This document shows positions 34,161 through 47,200 of a stretch of DNA of 64,000 nucleotides, piece by piece. Source of the DNA: Blastocystis sp. Blastoise (Eukaryota; Sar; Bigyra; Opalinata; Blastocystidae); assembly GCA_039096225.1 (NCBI GenBank), contig JBBPEB010000032.1, forward strand, positions 248,001 to 312,000. Direction: 5' to 3'. Position 1 is the first letter of the stretch. The number at the start of each line of letters is the position of its first letter. Under the pieces are notes generated by a model. The model saw nothing but the letters and a program-made list of their open reading frames with translations, ran no database searches and was not told the origin of the DNA. Both the position numbers and the translations under genes were made by a program.

Positions 34161-35418
34161 TAGAAGAAGTTGAGGAAGAAGAAGAAGAAGAGGAAGCTCC
34201 TAAAGAAATCACTGAAGGTAATGGTTTCAATGCTGATGATGATGACTATTATGATGAAGATATTAAGGAAGATGTCTGGAAAAATGGTCCTAAAAAAGTT
34301 TCTAAGGTAAACATCATTTAATATTATGATATAAAAAAGTTAATGGGTTGTTTACTTTTATATATCGATAATTTTTTTTTGCTTTTTAATCGTGTTCATT
34401 TCATTATTTATATTTGTTAATTATATTCTAAATTATATCTATATATATAGGAAATTGATCCTGATAAATGTTATCAACACAGTTTCAGAAAAGAAGGTGT
34501 CGGCAAATTCTTCAAGAAGTATTTATTTTTTTAATTTTTTTTTATAATATTATTTTTAAATTCAATATTTTAAAATTATTTTATTATAATTTAAAAATAT
34601 ATATCTAAATTGAATAATTATTAAATGAATAGTATCATAAATGTTTTTATTTTTTTTTTTAAATATTATTATCTATTAATATAATGTATACATCATATTT
34701 ATAAACGAATAAATGTTTAATAATAAATATTAATTATATTCATTAATTATATATATATATATATATTTATAGAAGACTAAGCTGAAAGTCACTTGGGAAG
34801 TTGTTATTGAAGGAGAAGAACATACTATTGCTGTTTATCACAGTCAATTATCTGGTAAGAAGGTTGTTTTATTAGATGGTGATGTAGAGTATGAAGATGA
34901 TGCTATCTTTGATTCTGGTTTAGATTTCACTTTCCCTTTTAAGATTGAAGGTAGATCTGTTACTATTTTAGTTACTGATGCTCTTGGTGATGGTAAAATC
35001 GGTTGGGAATATGATCTTCTTATTGATGATGTACCTCTTAAGGAATTAGAAGATGCTAGGTATATATTGTGATTTATATACTCTTATTATTTTAATGCTT
35101 TTTTATTATGTTACTTTATAATTATTATTTTATAATTATTTTTTTATAATTATTATTTTATAATTATTATTTTTTATAATTATTATTTTATAATTATTAT
35201 TTTTATAATTATTATTTTTTATAATTATTATTTTTTATAATTATTATTTTTTTATAATTATTATTTTTTATAATTTTTTTTATAATTATTTTTTTTTTAT
35301 AATTATTTTAATTATATAATAATTATCATTTCCTTAAATATATTATATACATACATATGTATATAGATCCATGAAGACTGGAGGTGCTGTTGGTGATGAT
35401 TCTGAATTATTTGATTAA
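34004..35418 (+). CDS. FAIM-like protein with a long acidic N-terminal tract
   Basis: Four exons, about 34004-34306, 34451-34518, 34773-35059 and 35367-35418. Residues about 6-65 are almost only Glu, Asp and Val (EEVEEVEE repeats). The third exon has the features of a FAIM1 beta domain: KVTWEVVIEGEEHTIAVYHSQLSGKKVVLLDG, then a FPFKIEGRSVTI strand and IGWEYDLLIDDVPLKEL. FAIM is an inhibitor of apoptosis signalling in animals and is thought to counter protein aggregation; homologues exist in protists lacking that pathway. The splice between exons 2 and 3 is irregular: the GTATTT donor and TATAG acceptor put exon 3 out of frame, and an in-frame FKKTKLKV join needs a shift within the AGAAG repeated at both ends. 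Other introns are GT-AG. Confidence 0.7.
35100..35320. repeat. T-rich minisatellite (ATAATTATTATTTTT-like) in the last FAIM-like intron
   Basis: Imperfect 14-19-bp units of TTTTATAATTATTA repeated about twelve times within intron 35060-35366. Confidence 0.8.
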
Positions 35419-36796
35419 AAAAAACACATTTATTATATTTCTTTTTTCTTTTTAGGTTAGTCTTCTGTTCTCCTCTATTTGACAGCGTGATACTATTTAT
35501 TTTATGTTCATCATTGTATAGTTTTTCATTTGACGCCTTTAAACTTTTAATTGAATTACATTCATAATAATATCAATACTCTCTTCCAATTTAAATGTTT
35601 TTTTTTCTTGGTTCACCAATTTTTCATTGTTTAGAGTATCAATATTTTTAATATGTTAATGCTATTTTTGTTTAATAGAAAAGAGTATATCTGTTTTTAA
35701 CAATAATGATTTTATACAAAATATGAAGTGACATACAATGAAAGAAACTTTTTCTTTATCTATTATAACTTTGATTTAAGTGTATTATTTATTATCATAA
35801 CTTAATTTTATTATTTTTATCATTCTATGAAACTATTTAATGAAATGGATAGTTTTTGTTTGGTTATATATATATATATTTCGTAATAGTCTGAATATAC
35901 TATTATAATATACTATTATAATATACTATTTTCTATTCTATTCATTACTTCTTTCTCTATATATTTACATAAGTTTGATCTAATTTTGTTTCATTAATAA
36001 CTTTGATAAATTAACTCAGAAATCTATTTAATATATACAATAAAAAGAGTAATATTACTATTTTCTCTTTTATATCTATTTCTCAAAATTCTTATATTAC
36101 TGATATATACATATTCTGATACACACAATAAGTATACACATAAAGTAACAATTTACCAGATAATGATTTTCATAATTTCTCTATATATTAAAATATATAA
36201 TATACACTGAATCATCTTTTAATCGATATATGCAACTTATACTAAATGAAATGAATGTAAAATGTAACTCATTTTTGAAACTAATTACACCATTGTATCA
36301 TTATTATTTTTCAATTATAAATCAAAAGATCAAAAACACATTGAAATTTCATCACTAATCATTTAATCATTTAATTAATTTATTTTACTTCACTTAATCG
36401 AAAAAACATTTTTGTGATTTGTTAAGGCATTCATTCCTCAATTCAGGTTTTATCTGGAAATAAAGGACTGGATTTAATCACGGGAATCTCTCAATTCATA
36501 GTGGATTTTCCAGAGATAATTTTTCAGGTCATCAAACCATGGGAAATTCTGGAAAATGACGGCGTAATTCACACTCAGCATAGTAGAAGGTGTTTTCTTT
36601 AGAGTATGCATAGTAGACCAGGCCAATAGGCGGGTAGCCTATTGGCCATACTATGCTGAGCATGAATTTTTTCGTCATACTATGCTGAGCATAAATTATC
36701 CCGAAAATGACCAAAAGCACTTCTTTTTTGTTTATCATTTATTTTTTTTTATTTTTCATTTTTGTCTTTTCCTTCTTCATTTTTTATTTGGTGAAA
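35419..36796. other. Intergenic region, FAIM-like / GT49 copy B
   Basis: 1.38 kb, AT-rich, without a gene. Its right end holds the inverted-repeat cluster at 36574-36692 and a T-rich leader directly before the GT49 start. Confidence 0.4.
36574..36692. promoter_or_regulatory. Cluster of inverted and direct repeats with paired CCAAT boxes
   Basis: A perfect hairpin GGCCAATAGG (36621-36630), 7-nt loop, CCTATTGGCC (36638-36647) carries CCAAT boxes facing each other. Around it, CATACTATGCTGAGCAT occurs as a direct repeat (about 36647-36663 and 36676-36692), and CTCAGCATAGTA (36574-36585) is its inverted partner. The cluster lies 105-220 bp upstream of the GT49 copy B start, so it could be a promoter module; a decayed inverted-repeat transposon is the alternative. 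Confidence 0.5.
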
Positions 36797-38019
36797 ATGG
36801 CATTTACTCAAATGAAATTCATACTCTTGACTATTGTCTCATGTGTTTTTACTATGATTATAACAACTTCAATGTTACTCAGTGTCGATAGTATATTTGA
36901 TACTAGGACTCAATCTTTCACAGTAAAAGACATACCAAAACATGTAAGATAGTCACATATATATACAATTTTAACTATCTATCTTTATTAGGCTCAATCG
37001 CTACGAAATAGTTTCTTAATTTCAAATACTGATGTATATATATTTTTTCTATATTCTATTGTCGATCTATTTAATATATATAACTTCATTATCCTTTTTT
37101 AATATATATAGGATAAGCATGGTATGTTTTATTTTGTATTCTTATTTTGTTTTAAATTAAACTAATTAGTTATAGAAACTGTGATTCAAAGTGCTCCTTT
37201 AAAGAGTATTACTATTAATCAATATACAACAGTTACAAACGATTCTGAAACAGATGAGAAAAGTGTTGACGAAGAAACAAACAATGATATAACTAAAAAT
37301 TCTGATGAAAATTCAATTCCTGTTTCGAATGATAATCACAATGATGATAATGATAAGGACGAAAATGAAAAAATAAACATAAATAATAATAATAATGAAA
37401 GTGATAATAGTAATGATAATGAAAATGATAAGAATAATGAAAATGATAAGAATGATAATAGTGATAATAATAGTGATACTAATAGTGATAATAATAGTGA
37501 TAATAATACTACTAATGATAATACTAGTGGTAATACTAGTGGTAATACTAGTGGTAATACTACTACTGATAATACTACTACTGATAATACTAATGATAAT
37601 ACTACTGATAATACTACTAATGATACTACTAATGATACTACTAATGATAATATTACTACTGATAATACTACTGATAATAATACTAGTGATAATGCTACTG
37701 ATAATAATACTAGTGATAATACTACTAATGATGCTACTACTACTGATACTACTGATAATACTACTAATGATACTACAAAAGTCGACTCTTCTTCTTCTTC
37801 TTCTTTACCTGCAGAAACCTCTAATGTTGAATCGTCACAGAAACAAAAAGAATCTATTCCAATTAAACAATTCTATCAAACCTCAGATGAAACCGATAAC
37901 CACGGGAATAACGATATTCCTAAAGAAGCTAGTTCAATAGAAAAGAATGATCCTGTTATGTCCATTACAGTTCCCCACGAAAATTCAAATTATGATGTTA
38001 CTCTTACGAGTCAAATGAC

Positions 38020-38055
<36 letters not shown>

Positions 38056-38122
38056 TATTATATATATATATATAGACATGAACGTATATGTTTATTGAAA
38101 CATCTTTTGAAATTATGGAGAG

Positions 38123-38201
<79 letters not shown>

Positions 38202-39465
38202 ATAATAATATATATATAATATATAATATTATTATTATTATTTCTTCAGTCCTTTTTCTTTGGGTGTATATACAATCGAAGAAACAGATGCATTCACACG
38301 TTCGAAAATTAGTAATTTACATTTACCCGAAAGAATGGTATTCTCTTATTATAAAGGAGAAACTTTTAATGTGTTTCCCATTAATAAAATGAGAAATACC
38401 GCCATTGAGCACGTGACTACCACTCATTTCTGGTTAACGGATATGGATATGTGGCCAATGCGTATATATATATATATAATAAGTATAATAAGTATAATAA
38501 GTATAATAATAATAATAAGTATAATAATAATAATAAGTATAATAATAATAATAATAATAAGTATATATATATATATATAGAAGAGACATATGATCGTATT
38601 TTATCGCTTCCTGAAGAGTATCTCGCGGATACCAAATTGGCGCTAATTGTGCCCGCCTTTGAAATTGAAAAGAATAGAAAAAAATGTATTAGTTTTGAAT
38701 CTTGTGGAGTTGATTTATTTAATAGAATGCCTAGTAATAAGAAAGAGCTTGCCGAATGTTTGGAACGAAAAGAATGTGATAGATTCAGACCTAAACAAAG
38801 ATTACATAATTATTATCCTGAAAACTTTTTTATGGATAACGAAACGGTTGTTTTTGGTGTAAAATGTTTTAAAGGAAAAACACAAGAACCGTATATTAAT
38901 AATATATAATAATATATAATAATATATAATAATAATATATAATAGCATATATTCCACATTATTCTAGTTATGTTGTCGTTAAGAAGACCCCCACCATGCC
39001 CCTCTTTGACGAGCGTTTCGTTAATTACGGTTACAATAAGGTCCAATGGTTAGAGCACCTTCGATATGTCGGTTATTCCTTTATGGTCATTAATAATGTA
39101 TTTGCTATGGACTTACCCCACCCGAGGTATACATATATATTATTATTATTATTATGATTATTATAATTATGATTATTATGATTATAATTATGATTATTAT
39201 ATAACACTATATATATATATTATTATTATTATTATTTTAATAATAGTTAACTATATAACACTAAATATTTGCATATATATATTACTATATATATCATATA
39301 TATATTACTATATTACTATATATATATAGATCTCGTTATTTGAATAGTTTTATTAAGAGTATTCAAGACACAAAAGGAAAAGAAATGGAAATGTTGTTAG
39401 TATATGAACAATTTATGATGGAACTTCAACAGAATCCAACGCAATCAGTCATTCCCAAGTGCTAA
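36797..39465 (+). CDS. LARGE-like glycosyltransferase, GT49 family (copy B), type II membrane protein
   Basis: Nine exons (36797-36943, 36992-37033, 37112-37121, 37176-38019, 38076-38123, 38250-38461, 38581-38890, 38968-39126, 39330-39465) give 635 residues. A membrane anchor at about residues 7-30 ([19 protein letters not shown]) is followed by a long Asn/Asp/Thr/Ser-rich stem, residues about 85-300. The catalytic domain has [54 protein letters not shown] with DxD at 428-430, [10 protein letters not shown], then [29 protein letters not shown]. It is a Golgi-type transferase related to LARGE/B4GAT1. The catalytic exons match copy A in length (48, 212 and 159 nt). Exon 3 is only 10 nt. An in-frame ATG at 36707 would add a very hydrophobic T-rich extension; I prefer 36797. 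Confidence 0.87.
38127..38198. repeat. (TA)n microsatellite in GT49 copy B intron 5
   Basis: About 70 bp of pure TA within intron 38124-38249. Confidence 0.9.
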
Positions 39466-40764
39466 TTGAACTGTGTTTTGTACGGAGAATATATATATAT
39501 TTATTGATTTTCAATTATTTTAAATAATCACTCGTCTATACATATATTTTACTTAAAACCCCTTTTACTATATATATATATATATTTGTATATATTACTA
39601 TATATTTTATTATTTTATATATATATATATATTATTTGTTTTCCAAATTAATTCCAATTTATAAAATTTTTATATATTTCTCTAAAAATATTAAAATATA
39701 TCTGTATATATATATATATATATTCATTATTTCTATTCCTCTAACAAATCTCTATATATATATTATATATATTTGTAAAACACAACTTTAAAGTTTGTGT
39801 TGTTAGTGTGTATATTTCTCGTCTAAATATATATATATATATATATATTAACTACCTCTCTCTTAATTTATTATTTACATTTTTTTTTAACTATTTGAAA
39901 TATCTTTAATTATTTATTATTTATTAACATTACTTATTATACTTTTACCATAAATATTTAAATTCATTTTTTAAAATATGTTTTTATTTTTTACATTTTT
40001 TTTTTTTAAAATCTTTTTTTCGTTGACATTTTCTTCTTTTATATATGTATGTATACATATATGTATATATAAATCAAATTATTCATTAATATAGTCACTT
40101 TTCGTTTTAATATTGTACTTAGTTTTGTTCTTATTATTATTATATATATTGTCTATTGTTATTACAAACTATATATTGATTATTACATAAAAGTCATTCT
40201 ATTATTATTAAATATATATATATGATATTAAAAAAAAAAATCTTTAAAAATGGTTTTCAGCATATATAATTGATATTGAATGCCAAGACTATATTCATTT
40301 GATATTAAATTTATTTTATCTATCCATATATAGCATCAGGTATATTTTGTTTGTCAAATGAAATATTTTGTATTGTTTTCTTTATATAAAAAGTAAATTT
40401 ATATTATTATTTAACCTCTTCATTATGTAATAAAATTGATAATCTCTTGTATTGTTCAATAATACTTATATATATATTATTTTGAAATTTATACTCTTAT
40501 TTTTAAATAAATTATATTAACAAAACAATGATAATAAATAAGACAATGATAATTAATAACTTTAAAATATTCAGAAAATTGAATAAGATAAGGATACTAT
40601 AAGGAAATAAAAAACCAAAGTATATATAAACACATATAATATAAAATAGAAGGTCTTTTTAAATATTAATAAAAAATATATGAAATATAAAAATTATTGA
40701 ATTATTAAATCTATATATAAATAAAAATAAAACATTATGATTTAGATTTTATTGATAATTATTA
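39466..40764. other. Non-coding AT-rich region downstream of GT49 copy B
   Basis: 3' flank of the GT49 gene and plain AT-rich sequence with many short TA tracts. No gene recognised. Tandem arrays start at its right edge. Confidence 0.5.
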
Positions 40765-42430
40765 TTCGATAAAAACGGTATTATCTAATCATAAATCATA
40801 AAAAGTAAATGAATAGTGATCACTACATAAATATATATAACAATAAAAAAACAATATATATAAATATATAAAACACACTAGAAGATATTTAGATTTCTTG
40901 TGGATACATTAAAGAATAAAAACGGTATCATTCAATCATATATCTATAAAAAAAAAAGGAAATAAAACAAGTGATAACTCTATAAATAAATAATATAAAA
41001 TTAAAAAAAGTATTATAATTTTTGTAGCCAATAATAATAGACAAAAACGGCATTATCCAATTATATATATCTATAAAAATTAGATATACTTTATAGTTAT
41101 ATAAATATAAAAAGTTAAATAAATAAATAAAAAAGAATACACTACAGAATATTTAAAAACGTTTGATAATACTTTTAGATAAAAACGATATTATCCAAAA
41201 TGAAATATTAATAAATAAATAAAAATAGTGTATAACATATATATAAATAAAAAGAATATATAAATAAATAGAATACTAACAAAGTATTTATATTCTTTCA
41301 ATAAATAAAATAGAAACAAACGGCAGTATCAATTGTATATATCTTATAAATAAATATACTTTATAGTAATAAATAAATAAAAGGATATATATAAATACTA
41401 ATAAGATATTCATAATTTTTTTAACGAAAAATCAGTAGATAAAAACGATATTATCCAAATATAAATATTATAAATAAACATAATAGTAATCAATATATAT
41501 AATATATAATAAAAAGTATTTTATTCCGTTATATAAAAAATAGATAAAAACGGTATTATCAAATTCTATATATATAAAATAAGCATACTTTATAAATAAC
41601 AAAGTATATAGAAAAAACTAGTAAGTAAAATTGATTCTTTGAATAATTAATGAATAAAAACGATATTATTCAATTAGAAATCATAAAAACAAATATACTT
41701 TACAGTTATAAAAAACAGTAAGTATTTTTATTCCTTTCAATAAATGAAATAGGTAAAAACGGTATTATCCAGTCATATATCTTAAAGATAAGTATACTTA
41801 ACCGTAATATATAAATAAATATAAAAATAAATAAATAAAAAAGAATACACTAGATAATATTTATATTCTTTCAATAATAAAAATACTGGGTAAAAACGGT
41901 ATTATCCAATATAAATATATATATTAAAAATAATAAACAGAATAGTGGATAATATATAAATAAATATTAAAAAAAAACTAAAAAAGTATTAAGATTATTT
42001 GAACAATAATAAACTAGATAGAAACGATACCATCTAATAATAATCTTGATATATAAATATACTTTATAGTCAAATATATAATAAAAATTAGACATATAAA
42101 AAGTATTTTATTTCGTTATATAAAAATAGATAAAAACGATATTATCAGATTCTATATATATAAAACAAATATACTTTATAAATAGATAAATAATTAAAAT
42201 ATATAAATAAATTACTAAAAAGGAAATACATAATAAACTTGAATAGTGAATAAAAACGATATTACTCAATTATATATAGAACAAATACACTTTATAGTAA
42301 TATATAAACAAAATAGATATATATACATATATAGAATAATAAAAGTACTTATATTCTTTCAATAAATAAAATAAATACAAACGGCAGTATCAATTATATA
42401 TATCTTATAAATAAATATACTTTATAGTAA
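40765..42430. repeat. Tandem array A: 14 units of about 124 bp with a conserved ACGRTATTATC core
   Basis: The core ATAAAAACGGTATTATCCAA or a close variant recurs with its ACG at 40775, 40922, 41047, 41185, 41320, 41445, 41550, 41660, 41759, 41896, 42024, 42136, 42256 and 42381. Spacing is 99-147 bp, mean about 124. Many units also contain ATACTTTATAGT some 30-40 bp after the core. The core is the only recurrent C/G-containing segment in otherwise A/T-only DNA and is better conserved than the rest of the unit. There are no long open frames. Function unknown. Confidence 0.85.
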
Positions 42431-42649
42431 CAAATAAATTAATATAAAAAATTATAAATATAAAAAATAAACAATTTATATATAAATAAATAAAATCAAA
42501 AAAAAATATATTATAAAACAAATATAAATTATAAATAAATAAAAGAAAACCTTCGAAATTATATATATATATATTCATAGAGTTGAGGAGAAAACAATAG
42601 ATAAGGAATAATTATATGGAGAGAAGAAATATATATATATATAGTTAAC

Positions 42650-43440
42650 AAACAAAATTAGATTAAATTATAAAAATGAGATATAATAACATCAAATATA
42701 TAGTTAACAAATTATATATAATATAAAAAAATAGATTGAATTATAAAAATGAGATATAAATAACATCAAATATATAGTTAACAAATTGATATATAATATA
42801 AAAATTAGATTGAATTATAAAAATTAGACATAATAACATCAAATATATAGTTAACAAATTGATATATAATATAAAAAATAGATTGAATTATAAAAATGAA
42901 ATATAATAACATCAAATATATAGTGAACAAATTGATATATAATATAAAAAATAGATTGAATTATAAAAATTAGATATAAATAACATCAAATATATAGATA
43001 ACAAAATGATATATAATATAAAAAAAATAGATTGAGTTATAAAAAATGAGATATAATAACATCAAATATATAGTTAACAAATTGATATATAATATTAAAA
43101 AAATAGATTGAGTTATAAAAATGAGATATAATAACATCAAATATATAGTTAACAAATTAAATTAAATTATAAAAAATTGAGATATAATAACATCAAATAT
43201 ATAGTTAACAAATTGATATATAATATAAAAAATAGATTGAATTATAAAAAATGAAATATAATAACATCAAATATAGTTAACAAATTAAATTAAATTATAT
43301 AAAAATGAGATATAAATAACATCAAACATATAGATAACAAAATGATATATAAAAATTGAGATAAAATAACATCAAATATATAGGTAACAAATTGATATAT
43401 AAATAACATCAAATATATAGATAACGAAATGATATATAAT
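42650..43440. repeat. Tandem array B: 12 units of 74 bp (satellite)
   Basis: A monomer containing AACATCAAATATATAGTTAA, then AAATTGATATATAATATAAA and ATTGAATTATAAAAATGAGA, recurs with its AACATCAAA at 42688, 42762, 42835, 42908, 42982, 43058, 43133, 43189, 43263, 43318, 43368 and 43405. The period is 73-76 bp, shortening towards the right end by internal deletion. The units are much more alike than those in array A, so it is younger. Non-coding. Confidence 0.9.
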
Positions 43441-44233
43441 ATAATATAAAAAATATTATAAAACAAATAATAAGAATATATACATATATATACATTCAAT
43501 AGGACGGGAAATAGATCACATAATGATCCAAAGTATATATATATATATATAGAAAGGTATTATAACAATTGACAACGAACTAATTTTTATTAGGTTTTAA
43601 TTATATATTACTTTTTTTTTTTTTATTATTTTTAATTGTAACTAACTACTTAATAATTTTTTTTTATTTTTATTTTTTTTTAAATATATACATATTTTTT
43701 TATGTATATTTATAATTATTATTATTTTTTTTTTATTTTATTTTAATAATTTTTTTTTTAATTATTATTTTTAAAGATATAATAATATTATTATTATTAT
43801 TATTATTAAATTGTTATAATTACCTTATATTATATAAGAATTATACTAAGAGGATGAGAGAAGGAATTATTATGAATAAAACGATATATATATATATATA
43901 TAAGATTCACGGGATAAAAACTTATAAATATACATATAATAAAAAAAAATGAAAAATATATTTAAAAAATAAAATATATAACTACTAAATATATATATTA
44001 TAAATGTAGAAGAAAATATATTTATCAAATAAATAATAATTCCAAAAAAAAATTTACATATAAATATCCTCTTAATAAAAAAGAAAATGGAAAAGTGAAA
44101 AAAAATATAACAATAAATATTGTTATTAGAGTATAATAAGAAAAAGTGTTAAAAAAAGTGAAAATTGATATTCATATAAAGAATAATCAAATTAATAAAA
44201 AAATATATATATATATATAATATAAAATAGATC
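43441..44233. other. AT-rich 3' flank of the giant gene
   Basis: Homopolymer-rich sequence with no gene recognised; it should include the polyadenylation region of the giant coiled-coil gene on the minus strand. Confidence 0.4.
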
Positions 44234-47200
44234 TTAACGTGGTTGATTCTGTGTATAATTATAATTCATATTATTATAAATTGGAATAGAATTAGTATTA
44301 ATAGATCTATTAGAAGAAGGCATAGTATTATTATTATTATTATAAGGAGTATTAATAAATGAAGTTGTATGTTTATTTAATTGTGGACTAATACTAAATA
44401 GAGTACCTGAAGGATTATTATTTATATTATTATTATTATAAATAGGTTCAAAATGAGTTGTTGTACTTAAATTATTATTATTATTATTATTTATAGGTAG
44501 ATTAGTATTAGTTCTATATATATCATTTGAATCTAAAGTAGATATTGGAGTAGTATTCATATAATTAGTAGAAGATAAAGTATTATTATAGTTATTTGTA
44601 TTATTCATATTATTATTACTCATAATATTATTTCTATTAATAGGTATAGGTACAGACATACCTACAGAAGGTATATTATTATTATTACTCATAATATTAT
44701 TATTATTAGAAAGAGGAGGAATATAAGATGAATTATTATTATTAATATTATTATTAGGAAGAGGAGAAATAGATGTTAATTGATTAATATCCATAGGATG
44801 AACGGATACATTATTATTTTTATCTATATGATGATATATAGTATTATTTTCAATAGATTCTTCTATTGTAGGTACATGTATATTAAATTCATTTATATCA
44901 TTTTCATTTGTAGTAAACCCAGTCATATTAACATTTTCTTCTATTTCTAGATCTTTTACCATCTTATTATGTTCTTCTAATAAAGTATTATTTTCTTGTA
45001 TATCATATTTAGCTCTTATTTTATCTATAGTACGTCTTTCTAACTTTATATCATCTTTTAAATCCGCTAATTTCTTCTTTAATCTATTATCTAAAGTTAA
45101 TACTTGTTCTAATATCGAATGTGGATTTGTTAAATCTACATGATAATCAGTTAAATATGTTTTAAATAATGATTCTAACACACCACGTATATATATAAAT
45201 GAACTTATATTTACACCTTCTTTTGGTACAACTAATATTTTATAATTATTATCATTTAATACATATTGATGATATAATATATTATAATCATTCATATATT
45301 GTTTTAATGTTTTATCATTAGTATCATATTGACTTTGTAATTCTTTATATTTAATAATTACATAATTATATTTCTCTTTCATAGAAGCAAAATCAGCATG
45401 AGAATATTTTAATGTTTGAGCTGTCTTTTCATTCTCTTTATGTAATTCAGTATATGAAGCTACAGATTCTTTAAATTGTTCATCTAATTTTTGATATTGT
45501 TCAATTATACTTTTATTATCACTTTGTAATTGTTTTATTTGATCTTTCTGTGATTGAACCAATTGTTTCGTTTTATTATTTTCTAATGTTGAAGTTTGAA
45601 GAAGTGCTTCTGTTGAACGTACTCTCGATTGTAATGTTTGTAATTTTGTTTGATCTTCATTCTGATTCTTCGTTATAGTTATTATATGATTATTCATAGA
45701 TTCTATATTATTCATTATATTCTTTAATTTATTAGTATATACATCTTGTATATTATTAGTATTAGTATTATTATTTATATATTGAGGAATAGTAGAAGAA
45801 TATATAAATAAATTATTTTTATCTATATATACACTAATAGAATCAATAGATTCTCGATAAGATTGAATTATAGCTGATAAATTATTTGTATTATTATTTA
45901 CTGATTTATATTGATCTTTTATTTGATTTAATTCATTTATTAATTGATTATTCTTTTGATTTAATTCTTGTATTTTATTCATATATTGAATATTTTCTGA
46001 TTTCTTTGTTTCAACTACTGTTGATAATTGTTTATATATATCTGTATATTGATTATTATGATAAGAATAACAAATACTAAGAATATATAATAAATCAGTT
46101 AATGAAGATACTTTATATGTATCCATATGTATATTTAATATAGATTGTTCTTCATTTGATAATTGTAATTGAATTGATAACGGTAAGAAAGGAGATACAT
46201 TCAAATTACTCATCATATTATTCTTATAAGATTTAAATGAATTCATTAATGTAGTTATATTTGTAACTAATGGATTAGTTGATAGTATCATTGGAGAAGA
46301 AAATAATAATGAAGATGAAGGAGATATAGAAGTAGTAGAAGAAGAATAAGAGAATTGTCCTGTTATATATGTCTGTAAAATAGATATAAATGAATCAAAT
46401 GTATATTCTTGTTTAAATAATGTATTTATAGTATTCATTATATAACTTAAATATTGTTTATATGTATTATGATTTGATTCTAATTCTTGATGATTAGTCT
46501 TTAATTGTGTAATGATATCAATAATATATTTATCAGGATTCTTCATATATTCTTCTTGACTAAGAGATACTATATTATTATTTACAAATAATATAGTATA
46601 TATATTCATTATATATTGATAATATATTTTATATTGTTCTTCATAATATTGTTTTTCTTTAGTATTTTGAGTATATAAATTAGTTTGATTCAATTTCATA
46701 TTTTCTAATTCAGTATGAATACTCTCTATATATTTATTACGTTCATTTATTACAATATCTTTATTATTTACTTCTGTTTGTAATAAATTATATTTATTGA
46801 TTATATCTTTATAAGTATCTACAAGTGTCGTATATTGATTCGTTTTCTCTTCTAATTGTGAATCTATTAAAGATCTATAACGTATATGTTCTATATTTAA
46901 TTTAACTAAATGATCCCATAATTCTTGAAATCTTTGTATTAAACATGTTAAATATTCATCTAAAGATAATTGAGAAACATTACTATCTGTTAATAAAGGA
47001 AGAGAAGATATAAATGGTGTTGTAGTTGAACTTATATTCACTAAGGATTGTTTTAATATATCAATAGCATTTCGGAAATTATGTAATCGCTGACGAACAA
47101 CAGAATCTACTTCTTTATAAGTAGTATTTAATTGAGTATAATTACTATTTAATTGAGTATAATTAGTATTTAATTGATTATAATCATTTATTTTTTGGTC

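Noticed and set aside
36707-36796. Alternative upstream start of GT49 copy B
   Set aside because: It adds 30 almost purely Phe/Ile/Leu residues from a T-rich leader; the ATG at 36797 already gives a normal signal anchor. Kept as a possibility only.
37395-37940. Hydrophobic Ile/Leu-rich frame inside GT49 copy B
   Set aside because: It is the shadow frame of the Asn/Asp/Thr repeat stem; the frame in use continues the GT49 protein.
40765-43440. CRISPR-like array of repeats and spacers
   Set aside because: The genome is eukaryotic, repeats are degenerate, units are 74 or about 124 bp, and spacers are related to one another.
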